The translations under genes were made by a program, and so were the position numbers. Below, one piece after another: positions 26,085 to 37,601 of a stretch of DNA of 64,000 bases. The DNA is from Membranipora membranacea (taxonomy: Eukaryota; Bryozoa; Gymnolaemata; Cheilostomatida; Membraniporidae). Below the pieces are notes generated by a model, which made no database searches, had not been told where the DNA came from, and saw nothing but the letters and a program-made list of their open reading frames with translations. The stretch spans positions 37,546,283 through 37,610,282 of the forward strand of contig OU612066.1 in assembly GCA_914767715.1 (NCBI GenBank). The letters are read 5' to 3'. Position 1 is the stretch's first letter; each line of letters opens with the position of its first letter.

Positions 26085-26340
26085 AGCAGACTGTTTCTGG
26101 TTCTGGCTGTCACACTTGTTACATTTGGCAGTGGTATTATTAATAGTCATCATGTAACTTTATTTGATGTGGACCAACCCACTCACTGCAAATGAAATTG
26201 AATAGTTGGCTTAATAGATAATCATGTTTTAAATCCAAAGCTATATATAGCCTAGTTAGCCAAGTAACCCAGCTCTACCAAATATCCCTGTCATTTCCAT
26301 TCCTAATTCTAGCTGAGGGCCTATGTGTTGTTGATTGCTG
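26085..26340 (+). pseudogene. Relic of a receptor first exon and intron 1
   Basis: A segment reading LFLVLAVTLVTFGSG resembles the signal-peptide exons of genes 2 and 3 and continues with CCACTCACTGCAAATG-like sequence. It lacks the ATG and the proper donor. The following 150 bases show scattered similarity to intron 1 of gene 2. It is probably the only visible remainder of another lost receptor copy between genes 2 and 3. Confidence 0.6.
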
Positions 26341-27631
26341 CTCACAGTCGTGTCATATTTCTTTGTGAGTTTAGTAATACGTGATGAAAATTTCGCCTGT
26401 TGCCCTTGATGTTATCACTTGGATCTTTGCACCTCAATCTTTGTGCTGCATCAATGCTCAAAAAATGTGAAAGGATCAAAGGTTTTAGGAATGGTAAGGG
26501 ATGGCATTGCATGATGGCATGAGATACAATAATTGAAGTTAGAACTTTGTTTTGCTATCTATATACCTTAAAACACTTGGGAGGTCACATTGGGAGGTTA
26601 TAGCACCCTACCACTGAACTCAATCCTGGAGTAGCAGCTCACTCATAGCCTTATAAACAGTAATCACTCAATTTAGGAATACTTACTTGATTTTATGAAC
26701 TCCTCAATCCTCTAATAATTTAAGTTTATAGATGTCTATGTGATTTGCTATGTGAAATGCTATATGATTGGCTGTCCCTAGTAGAGGGTGCCATCTTTAC
26801 TGTATGACCACGTGACAGTCACCTGACTAAAACCGTTACAACAAGATGCATTCTTCCGGATATAATGCAGTCTCTAATAAAATATTCATTGATTTATGGA
26901 TTTGTTTCATAGTGTTTTATTGTTTTATATTATCAAGACAGGCATTAATAAAAGTTGTTATGTTCGAAATAACTACCCAATAAAAGAAAAAGACACTAGT
27001 TTATACAAATTGTTGCTCACAGAAAATTGATTTTTTTAATAATCAAACATTGCGCAAACTCCAAAAAGCTACTAGGGACTGAGCTCGATGTCAAATGAAA
27101 ATTGTGAGAATGTCTATTGGAAAATACAGCTCCCTGATTGGAGAATGGTAAGTTGAAAATGCTATTCTAAGAATAGTACAATTCAATGCACCCTACCTAT
27201 CATTTATCTGGATTTTTGCCTCCTTCATAATTTTTTTCTAAAATACGGCCCTGGAGAGTATTTCAATTTAAGGCTAGTAGGTATAAAAAGACATTAATTT
27301 GAAATTGTGCTATTTTTAATCACTTTATTTCTCAGATCTAATGAAACTGTATCCTGCGTATCATGCGTTTAAAAATATTTCAACCTAACGCATCGAGCAT
27401 GTGGTCGATTATTGAATTTCGTATTTCTACATTTAGAAGCGAATCCCTGTTCACTAGCTCCAGTTTAAATACACCACAGCAAACATTGGGCAGGGCTGGA
27501 TGAGGTCTGCTCCATTTGCATGTGTGGCATGTCTCTCCCAATCTTCTGGTGAGCCAGTGGCAAAGGATGTGTTACCTAATCTAGGGTGGCCGTGTGATTG
27601 CATCCAGTGGCATACAGTCAATTAAGAAGAA
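26341..27631. other. Intergenic upstream of the inverted duplication
   Basis: No recognisable gene. The shared duplicated sequence of gene 3 begins at about 27,632. Confidence 0.4.
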
Positions 27632-27866
27632 CACATTTGATGCTTTATCATGGCTAGAGCATTTAGCGTAGGTATTTATACATTAAACTGAAGTTCCTCA
27701 AGAATTAAAAGTCCCATTAAGTTGATTTAGGATGTAACGTTACACGCTTCATCAACCTATATTAATATATCTGGGGAAGTGAAGATTACCAGGGACCGTA
27801 TAAATTCCCGAAGTTGGCATATAAAGTTGATGACTTCAGTGGGATTCGAAGTTTGTGATAGCCAAG

Positions 27867-30800
27867 ATGTTGCTTGCTCTAGCTGTCACACTCGCAGCGA
27901 TTTTTCTGGATAAATCTGTATACTGCAATGATGTACTAAAATGTAAGTACATTATCCAGATGCCTTTATCCATGCTCTGTTCATGCTACAGTATTCCATT
28001 ACTATAATAAGATTATAGTATTAAAACCTACACAGGTTCTGCAACTTGGTTTAATGTAAGTAAAGTGTGGGAACCCAGGGTTGTGGCAGAGCATTGAGGC
28101 CTAATAAAACCTGAGGATATTTATTCGGTCTTAAAACTTTTCAAATTGCAATTTTTTTATTCGCTATTTCTAGGTCAGCAGAACTGTTATGAAAGAACTA
28201 ATGATGAAAGTAGACTGCTCAATGACTTATTCAAGTGAGTTTGAGACAAGTATTTGTAGTTTCGTCAATGGCTGTCACACTTAGGGGTACCTGTTCGCAT
28301 GCATATCATTAAGGTGACCAGTCATTCAAGGTACTTTGCCTTAATATATTGCCTATTTGATTTAGGTGGGATGTTTGAGGAGTGACCCTATACCATTATC
28401 CGCTGCGACTTAATTTTGCCATTTATTATATAAGTTGAGATCATATCAGGATTGTTGACACCTTTCTCTACCTGCCTTATCCAATAAACAACCGATTATA
28501 CCCTAATCCTCAATATGACATAATCCTATCTTATCTATATTCGACTATTTATATGCCATACAGGGATTACAACAATCTTGCGAGACCTGTTCACACTCCG
28601 AACACGACAGTTAATGTCGGCACTAAGTACAGAATTCTGCACTTCACTCTGGTAACTTAAACTTTACAACAAGAAGAGAACCATCATACATCAACTACAC
28701 TCTAGATGATTTATATACCCTATAGGAGTTTAATTTAGTTAGAGTTTAATTTCGCTACCTGGACCTGGTACTAAATTTCACTAGTACTAAATTTCGCTAG
28801 TAGGCTTACTAGTGAAAATTAAAAAAAAATGTCCAAGCTGGGATTCGAACCCAGGGCATAAATCTCCATCTGATGGCAAGGCAGACACTTAGACCACTAC
28901 ACCCCGCTAGCTTGCATGCTTACTATGGTGTATTCCTGTATGATTGTACATTGTTTATAAAACTATGGTGAGTGAGTTTAATTTAAGATACACTAAATTT
29001 CGCAACCTAGGCAACAACGCGAAAAGCGAATCCTAAATGCCGCGAAAACTAAACTCCTATAGGGTACCATGATATACTGAATAACATTTATGCCCAACCT
29101 TGTCCCATCCAATGCGAGACCACTAAATAACAATGAAACACCCAAGGTCACCTGGCACGCAGTTCTATCTCACATGGTGAGTTTACAATTTTTGTTGCAC
29201 CAATTCCCTGACAGTGAATAGCAATCTGCCCTGCTCCATGTCGCTATCCTTGAAAAGCACTGATTGCATAATGCTGGGAAAAGAAGTAAATGCTTGGTTT
29301 GAATATTTTATGTTTGAGCTCGACGTAACTGGAGCTGAGCTTCGAGGGGCTCAAACATGGTGCTATATTCCAAAAAGCAATATTCATTCTGCCCAAGTCA
29401 TCTAAACAAACCCTTTATGTTTCTTGAATCCATTATAGGATGAAGTAAATCAGATTTTGGACAGCATAGTATGGATAACCCATGTGAGTAGTTATAGAGA
29501 CAATTTATTTTTAGTTTAATTCAATATATATCTAGTGAAACAACCAGTGTATCCACTGATATATATTCATATCAGAGAGTGTGTCAGATCTACTATATGA
29601 AATTCTGTTTTCCCAAATAAATGGGTAAATGATCAATTTATTGGTACCATTGCTTTGATCCTCTACAAATATATTTAGGTATGGACTGATGAGATGTTAG
29701 CATGGGATCCAGCTAACTACAGCGGTATCAATCTTCTGGCCATACCTAGCAGAAAGGTCTGGCGTCCAGATACGATGCTATATTACGGGTGAGTCTTATA
29801 AGTTGTTGCTATCACAGAATTCTAAAGCACATTACTGCACAGTCATGTATCAGCTTAGACTACTGACGGCCAGGTCAATGCTGATTTGTGTTGCACAAAG
29901 CCTATGAGATCTTATGTAAGTCAGGTTCACCTTACAACCTTTTGCTACAAAGAAATCAAGAGCTAAAAGCTAGGTTCAGCTTGTCACATCATATTGCAGT
30001 TAAAGTTTTTGGAAACGCTGAATCCTGCTACAATATTTGATGTCAACGAATGGCTTTGGGCTGTAATTTGTCAAAAAATAGTATACAAACAATCTGGCGC
30101 TTGATATAATCTTAACGAAAATTAGTATATCTAGTGATTAATAATTTATATGGCAGCTCCGAAAGAAAGTTTCTGCTCACTGAAGGGGATGACATGATTA
30201 ACTTACATAGTAATGGCACAGTTGAATGGTGGCCGCCCGCAGTGCTGAGAAGCCCCTGTATCATCGATATCACATACTTCCCATTTGATCATCAGCAGTG
30301 TTCTCTTGTTCTAAGTGCCTGGGCTTTTGAGACAGATCAAGTAAGTTGTTATTTTTAAAATGCTTTAAAACAATGTGCTGCCGTCAAACAAGCTGATTTT
30401 TTTGCAGTGACTTAAATATATAGTAACAATTATTAATATAATGTATTTCTATTGTAACTCCAATCATACTGGTGAGCCCCCGCCAGCTTAGTTGGAGGCT
30501 AATAAAACTTGGAAATTGGATCACACTTGATCTAGAGTCAGAGTCTAGAGTCAGCATAGCCAATAGGAGCATCTCTTGACCATCTGAGCACTAAGACTTC
30601 TGCTAGCTATACAACCCAAGTCATGCTATTCATTTGAACATTATTGAAGTTTAACTGCAGCTAGATTCGCAGACAACAACTTATGATATTATTCACAAAG
30701 TAATGAAAATTGATGTTGCAGGTTGATTACTACCTCTTAAAGATGAAAACGTTATCTCGATTTACTGAAAACGTTGCGTGGAAGGTGACTAATGTGAATG

Positions 30801-32113
30801 TCACAACTAGCCACGACAAATATCCCTCATTAAATCCAGATTATGTGAGGGTGTACTCCGCTGTTAAAGTAACAATGAATCTACAGCGGAAGTCGAGATA
30901 TTACTGGTTATATATCCTTATACCATGCCTGCTTCTCAACACATTGGGAATAGGGATCTTTGTGTTTCCTGCAGGAAGCTCAGAGAAGGTTAGCTTTGGA
31001 TGGGGTATACTACTAACACTGTTTGTTTTCACTATCGTGATTCATGGCAATATCCCGAAAACATCTGACTACACGCCAATTCTGGGTAGGTATTGTTAGC
31101 TCTAGATTAAATTCGCCTGCATCTCATGTTCCTTCTTTGTGACTGGCCATGTTGGGGTTTCAGACAAGTCAAAGTGCAGGCAAAGAGATCAAACTAAATC
31201 TGGTTTAACTTCAGAGAGTTTTTAATTCTCATGGTTATGATTACGAGAAGGGAAGTGTTGATTGTCTCCACTATATATTCTATGCGCTAGAAGCTAAACC
31301 AAGGAGGCCAAAGAAGATATGGACGTGATTCGTATATTAAATTGAATAGCAATGAATTGCGCCGATACATGTTGACAAAAGAATTTTTTGTGGAAAAATT
31401 TATAACAATTTGTGTTTTAGGTGTTTACCTTGTCATGATAATGTGTATGATATCTACGTCTCTACTGCTTGCGATCATCGGTATCAACCTGTCAAGGAGG
31501 AAACCTGCGCTTAGACCAGTACCCAACTGGGCAAAGATTGTTTTCATAGATAAACTATCCAAGTGCCTAAATCTCAAACTCACAAACGTAAGACACATTT
31601 CTTCACTCCCCGCCCCTCGAAACTATATGATTAGTCTTATACTGCATTGCATATCCGAGTTCCCTGATAGCAATCAGACATGAGCAGGATATAATAGATA
31701 CTGATACATATCACACACTTATCATCAGTTGTGAGGCAGAAAAAGGCCACAAAAATTATTGACATGTTGAGCAAGGAATAATCCTTGATTAACCGAAGAG
31801 TTGGTATGAAATGAAATATTATGGACATTGCAATCCTAAATTGAAGGATATACAACCATAATGATATTTGTAGTGTGTGAGGTGCAAGCCCCAGAATGAT
31901 GATACAGGTCCCCATCGTCTAAGAGAAATGAATGATGCAGATGACGCTCAACAAGCGGAGCAGCGAAGTACCACATACACAGAAGTGAATGAATGGATAC
32001 AGATAGCCACTGTGCTGGATGGATTATTATTCTGGGTATTTCTTGTTCTTCTTTTACTGACTAGCATTATTCTATTATTTATCATACCAGTATCTCAGAG
32101 TTATAGCTATTGA
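27867..32113 (+). CDS. Cys-loop receptor gene 3 (nicotinic receptor-like)
   Basis: Predicted 444-residue channel subunit. The inferred exons are 27867-27942, 28174-28234, 28564-28651, 29439-29483, 29679-29788, 30157-30340, 30722-31085, 31421-31587 and 31874-32113. It has a signal peptide of about 20 residues. The N-terminal helix reads [10 protein letters not shown] and loop A reads RPDTMLYY. The Cys-loop is C161-C175 (YFPFDHQQC), and the loop B equivalent is SAWAFE, with Phe where most subunits have Tyr. M1 is at about 248-271, M2 at 276-295 ([11 protein letters not shown]), M3 at 311-330 and M4 at 413-436. Loop C has no CC pair. The cytoplasmic loop is only about 75 residues. Intron 3 holds a TIR element. 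Gene 4 is its inverted twin, about 97% identical by eye. Confidence 0.94.
28718..29064. mobile_element. 347-bp TIR element with TA duplication and tRNA-like core
   Basis: The ends are CCCTATAGGAGTTTA at the left and TAAACTCCTATAGGG at the right. TA flanks both sides (28716-28717 and 29065-29066). The gene 4 intron reads GATCTATATACCATGATAT at the same spot, a clean empty site with one TA. The element therefore inserted in the gene 3 arm after the duplication, or was lost precisely from the other. Inside are short TAAATTTCGC repeats and a tRNA-like sequence. No protein is encoded. Confidence 0.9.
28831..28908 (-). repeat. tRNA-like sequence inside the TIR element
   Basis: On the minus strand a perfect B box (GGTTCGAATCC) and an A-box-like TGTAGTGGTCTAAGTG are spaced as in a tRNA. 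The 5' GCGGGGT and 3' CTTGGAC ends do not pair, so this is a pseudo-tRNA. It could still act as an internal polymerase III promoter. Confidence 0.65.
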
Positions 32114-32149
32114 CTCACCTTCACTCAGCCTAATCAACAACTTTTGTGA

Positions 32150-32690
32150 GTTGTTTTCCTTCTCCCAATTTTTTTTTGTTTATCATGGGGGACTGTCAAT
32201 TTTATGGATTATATTGTATATTAGAGCCTCGCTCATTGACCTATAAACCTATCAGTGTGCTCGATCAGCTAAATGTTTCATGATATTTTGCAGTTATGAT
32301 TCCAAGATCAACATGGCACAGACAGCATCATTCTAATACTGCTTTTAAGAGAATTTAGCTGACTTTGACTGATGATTTTTTCCTCCTTGCCTTGTATAAT
32401 AATGGATTATTTCTGCTCTTATACAACATTTTTCCTGGTTCAAACTTCTCAATTTGGCAGAAGAGTGTTCAATCAATTTATATCTCATTTTATATGTGCC
32501 ATCAACTCTTAACGGAAACTTCCTCCTCAGATAACAAAATTTCTCAAGACAATTATAATGATTTATTTATCTCTGATATAGCTTCAATTTGAAGAAAATG
32601 TTACATCTCAGGACTCAAACTCAAACACAATTAAATAAATAAATCAGACTTGTGTTGTTTGTCGATGTTTGGAGGTGTCCTTCTTCCCAG
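32150..32690. other. Gene 3 3' flank
   Basis: Non-coding sequence shared with the gene 4 flank (37,040-37,600) and partly with copy A (10,250-10,870). Probably includes the 3' UTR. No polyadenylation site can be assigned with confidence. Confidence 0.5.
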
Positions 32691-32709
32691 TATCCGAAGG
32701 ACATCCTCC

Positions 32710-34915
32710 TCAGATGATTCAGGTTACTCAGGGGTGTAGTATTCAGGTAACTCAGGGGTGTAGTATTCAGGTAACTCAGGGGTGTAAGATTCAAGTTATA
32801 CAGGGGTGGAGGATTCAGGTTATTCAAGGGTGTAGGATTCAGGTTATTCAGGGGTGTATTATTCAGGTTATTCAGGGGTGTAGGATTCAGGTTATACAGG
32901 GGTGTAGGATGCAGGTATTACTCAGGGGTGTAGGATTCAGGTTATACAGGGGTGTAGGATGCAGGTTATGCAGGGGTGGAGGATTCAGGTAACTCAGGGG
33001 TGTAGGATTAAGGTTATTCAGGTGTGTAGGATTCAGGTTATACAGGGGTGTAGGATGCAGGTATTACACAGGGGTGTAGGATTCAGATCACTCAGGAGTG
33101 TATAATTCAGGTTATTCAGGGGTGTAGGATGCAGGTTATACAGGGGTGGAAGATTAAGGTAACTCAGGGGTGTAGGATTAAGGTTATTCAGGGTTGTAGG
33201 ATTCAGGTTATACAGGGATGTAGGATTCAGGTTATGCAGGGGTGTAGGATTCAGGTTATACAGAGGTGTAGAATTCAGGTCACGCAGGAGTGTAGGATTA
33301 AGGTATAACTCAGGGCCGTAGGATTCAGATCACTCAGGAGTGTAGGATTCATGTTACTCAGGGGTGTATTATTCAGGTCACTCAGAGGTGTATTATTCAG
33401 GTCACTCAGAGGTGTATTATTCAGGTCACTGAGGGGTGTAAGATTCAGGTTATCAATGGGTGTAGTATTCAGGTTATACAGGGGTGTAGGATTCAGGTCA
33501 TTCAGGGGTGTATTATTCAGGTTATTCAGGGGTGTAGGATGCAGGTTATACAGGGGTGGAGGATTCAGGTAACTCAGGGGTGTAGGATTAAGGTTATTCA
33601 GGGGTGTAGGATTCAGGTTATACAGGGGTGAAGGATGCAGGTATTACTCAGGGGTGTAGGATTCAGGTTATACAGGGGTGTATGATGCAGGTTATGCAGG
33701 GGTGGAGGATTCAGGTAACTCAGGGGTGTAGGATTAAGGTTATTCAGGTGTGTAGGATTCAGGTTATACAGGGGTGTAGGATGCAGGTATTACACAGGGG
33801 TGTAGGATTCAGATCACTCAGGAGTGTATAATTCAGGTTATTCAGGGGTGTAGGATGCAGGTTATACAGGGGTGGAAGATTAAGGTAACTCAGGGGTGTA
33901 GGATTAAGGTTATTCAGGGTTGTAGGATTCAGGTTATACAGGGATGTAGGATTCAGGTTATACAGGGGTGTAGGATTCAGGTTATACAGAGGTGTAGAAT
34001 TCAGGTCACGCAGGAGTGTAGGATTAAGGTATAACTCAGGGCCGTAGGATTCAGATCACTCAGGAGTGTAGGATTCATGTTACTCAGGGGTGTATTATTC
34101 AGGTCACTCAGAGGTGTATTATTCAGGTCACTCAGAGGTGTATTATTCAGGTCACTGAGGGGTGTAAGATTCAGGTTATCAATGGGTGTAGTATTCAGGT
34201 TATACAGGGGTGTAGGATTCAGGTCATTCAGGGGTGTATTATTCAGGTTATTCAGGGGTGTAGGATGCAGGTTATACAGGGGTGGAGGATTCAGGTAACT
34301 CAGGGGTGTAGGATTAAGGTTATTCAGGGGTGTAGGATTCAGGTTATACAGGGGTGAAGGATGCAGGTATTACTCAGGGGTGTAGGATTCAGGTTATACA
34401 GGGGTGTATGATGCAGGTTATGCAGGGGTGGAGGATTCAGGTAACTCAGGGGTGTAGGATTAAGGTTATTCAGGTGTGTGGGATTTAGGTTATACAGGGG
34501 TGTAGGATGCAGGTATTACACAGGGGTGTAGGATTCAGATCACTCAGGAGTGTATAATTCAGGTTATACAGGGGTGTAGGATGCAGGTTATACAGAGGTG
34601 TAGAATTCAGGTCACGCAGGAGTGTAGGATTAAGGTATAACTCAGGGCCGTAGGATTCAGATCACTCAGGAGTGTAGGATTCATGTTACTCAGGGGTGTA
34701 TTATTCAGGTCACTCAGAGGTGTATTATTCAGGTCACTGAGGGGTGTAAGATTCAGGTTATCAATGGGTGTATTTTTAAGGTCACTCAGAGGTGTAGTAT
34801 TCAGGTTATACAGGGGTGTAGGATTCAGGTTATACAGGGGTGTAGGATTCAGGTTATACAGGGGTGGAGGATTCAGGTTATTCAGGGGTGTATTATTCAG
34901 GTCACTTAGGGACAA
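32710..34915. repeat. Large 24-bp minisatellite with 726-bp higher-order repeat
   Basis: Units of the form CAGGTTATACAGGGGTGTAG plus GATT repeat about 90 times with diagnostic variants (GTATTACACAGG, AACTCAGG, TATCAATGG). The order of variants recurs with a period of exactly 726 bases. TATTCAGGTGTGT is at 33,015, 33,741 and 34,467, and one 73-codon open frame occurs identically at 33,351 and 34,077. The third block carries an internal deletion. Open frames here are repeat artefacts. Confidence 0.95.
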
Positions 34916-35257
34916 AAGATGTTCTTGAGAAGACACCGTTGTTCACCTCTGGCCAGACTGTTAGTTGAAGGCAACAGAAACCACTTCCTGTTTGGACTTA
35001 AACACTTCTAGAATTTTTTGGTTGATCGCTTTGTATGCTGAAATATTGTTATGAAAAAAAGAAAGCACACAGTGTTCTCATAGTAAAATATTTGATTCCT
35101 CATATAAGAGGATGTAATGCTTTGCAATTGTGCAGTGAATAATTTAGGGGCACAGGGGTTCGGCATTGGGTGCAGAGTGGCCAGAGGTTGCTCTGTCAAT
35201 TTTACCTAAGTTGCTTTTCAAACCACTTGAGAAAAGAGTACTTGTTGTTTGTTGAAC

Positions 35258-36436
35258 TGATTTTATTGTACTTCAGAAAACTGCTTGGCTATGCCTTTTG
35301 CTATTGGCGTAAAGGGGGTTAGTGATGTGGCATTCAGCTTTTATCTGACCAGACGTTCGGAAGTACATATCAGTATAGGCACATTAGGCAGAGGAGTGAC
35401 CTTTACTATAAAATGGCCACCCAAAAGTTCTCTATAAATATCTGGTCAAAGTTTTTATGGTTGGTTACTAAAATGTATAGCATGGGTCAATGTAAAAAGT
35501 TTCAATAAAATAGAGCTACTGCAACATTATGGCTCGTACAAGTCTGTTCCCAATGGGAAGAAATTGTACATCAAGGTGCTGCGCAATAGCACCCGAAATA
35601 AGCGACACAATTGAGAGAAGACAACTTCTATTTCAAACCTAAAGTTGTGACATACTCCCTGCAGGGAGTTTGGGAGCTGCTAACAGGGAGGGTGGGATAT
35701 ACCCCCCTCCCTCCCTCCCTGCTGCTAGAATCTGCTATGTAATAGCAATTCACTTACTAGCCATAAGTGACAGCTAGAAAGTCCATGATATTTCAAAATT
35801 GGCCTTCAGAGAGAACATTTATACCGGGTACATCAGATACCCAATACAGTCCCATTCAATTCAATTCCTGCACATTCATATGAGATCAATCAAATATATC
35901 AATGCGTTACGTGAAAGTTACCAGATTTTGAGCTAGATATATATTTACCGACACCCAATTGTATACTTGTGTAACCATTGAATATGAACCATTGATATGA
36001 ATATTTATATTTGTGGATGTAACATCTTCAGGTCATATTTTTAGTTTATCACTTGTCTAACTGGAATCTCGAGGCAGCAGAGAAGTAATCAACAAGTCTC
36101 CATCCTTGTCTATTGGTATCTCTAAGAATGCATGTTGAAACAGGTAGATCGACATGGCCACGCAACTTCAGCTATGCCATTTTAGGTATTCCAGGCCCTG
36201 CTGCCACTTACAATTGATAATCACAAAACGAAATTCATCAGCAAGTTCCATGATCACCAAGCTGGTCCTTGTACCTATTATGTAACTCTCAAATTCAAGT
36301 GCATCCTCTTTATACTACTTCATATTCATCAAATCCTATACAAGCAATATAAAACATATTAGTTTTTACTGTCAAAGACCACCTGTCATGGTCTTAAATA
36401 TTGAGAGAAGTAACAACATACCCTAGTTATTTTTTT
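35258..36436. other. Central spacer of the inverted duplication
   Basis: Single-copy between the two arms. The left part (to about 35,600) is still shared with copy A (8.06-9.6 kb). The right part (36,134-36,436) is a repeat module shared with 49,647-49,995. No gene seen. Confidence 0.7.
36134..36436 (+). repeat. 300-bp repeat module, copy 1
   Basis: Begins CAGGTAGATCGACATGGCC and ends near CCCTAGTTATTTTTTTGTTC. The second copy at 49,647-49,995 is about 40 bases longer because of an internal indel. Each copy borders a larger structure: here the right arm of the inverted duplication, there the TTGGCCCC array. Confidence 0.9.
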
Positions 36437-36784
36437 GTTCAACAAACAACAAGTACTCTTTTCTCAAACGGTTTGAAAAGCAACTTTGGTAAAATTGACA
36501 GAGCAACCTCTGGCCACTCTGCACCCAATGCCGAACCCACGTGCCCCTAAATTATTCACTGCACAATTGCAAAGCATTACATCCTCTTATATGAGGAATC
36601 AAATATTTTACTATGAGAACACTGTGTGCTTTCTTTTTTTCATAACAATATTTCAGCATACAAAGCGATCAACCAAAGAATTCTAGAAGTGTTTAAGTCA
36701 AAACAGGAAGTGGTTTCTGTTGCCTTCAACTATCAGTCTGGCCAGAGGTGAACAACGGTGTCTTCTCAAGAACATTTTTCGTCC

Positions 36785-37010
36785 CTAAGTGACCTGAATA
36801 ATACACCCCTGAATAACCTGAATCCTCTACCCCTGTATAACCTGAATCCTACATCCCTGTATAACCTGAATCCTACACCCCTGTAAAACCTGAATACTAC
36901 ACCTTTGAGTGACCTTAAAAATACACCCCTGAATAACCTGAATTATACACTCCTGAGTTACCTGAATACTACATCCCTGAGTAACCTGAATCATCTGAGG
37001 AGGATGTCCT
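36785..37010. repeat. 24-bp minisatellite array, copy C
   Basis: About nine units of CTGAATCCTACACCCCTGTA-type repeats, oriented opposite to the large array in the left arm. It lacks the 726-bp higher-order structure. Confidence 0.95.
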
Positions 37011-37601
37011 TCGGATACTGAGTAGAAGGACACCTCCAAACATCGACAAACAACACAAGTCTGATTTATTTATTTATTTGTATTTGAGTTTGAGTCCTGA
37101 GATGTTACATTTTCTTCAAATTGAAGGTATATCAGAGATAAATAAATCATTATAATTGTATTGTGCTAACAGGCTCAGTGGAAATTTTGTTATCTGAGGA
37201 GGAAGTTTCCGTTAAGAGTTGATGGCACATATAAAATGAGATATAAATTGATTGAACACTCTTCTGCCAAATTGAGAAGTTTGAACCAGGAAAAATGTTG
37301 TATAAGAGCAGAAATAATCCATTATTATAAAAGGCAAGGAGGAAAAAATCATCAGTCAAAGTCAGCTAAATTCTCTTAAAAGCAGTATTAGAATGATGCT
37401 GTCTGTGCCAAGTTGATCTTGGAATCATAACTGCAAAATATCATGAAACATTTAGCTGATCGATAGGTTTATGGGTCAATGAGCGAGGCTCTAATATACA
37501 ATATAATCCATAAAATTAACAGTCCTCCATGATAAACAAAAAAAAATTAGGGGAAGGAAAACAACTCACAAAAGTTGTTGATCAGGCTGAGTGAAGGTGA
37601 G

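Larger units (their letters stand above)
27632..35257. repeat. Left arm of the gene 3 / gene 4 inverted duplication
   Basis: From TTTGATGCTTTATCATGG (about 27,632) to the TTGTTTGTTGAAC sequence near 35,257, this interval is the reverse complement of 36,437-41,655, with high identity through exons, introns and flanks. The arms differ in length for two reasons. The left arm has a 347-bp TIR element in intron 3, and its minisatellite is about 2.2 kb rather than 0.23 kb. The central spacer is about 1.18 kb. Confidence 0.93.

Noticed and set aside
28831-28908. Functional tRNA gene on the minus strand
   Set aside because: The B box is perfect but the acceptor stem does not pair, and the sequence lies inside a mobile element.
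32669-34928. Repetitive open frames such as CR-IQVIQG and FRSLRGV types
   Set aside because: They come from a 24-base (eight-codon) minisatellite period, exist on both strands, and match no protein.
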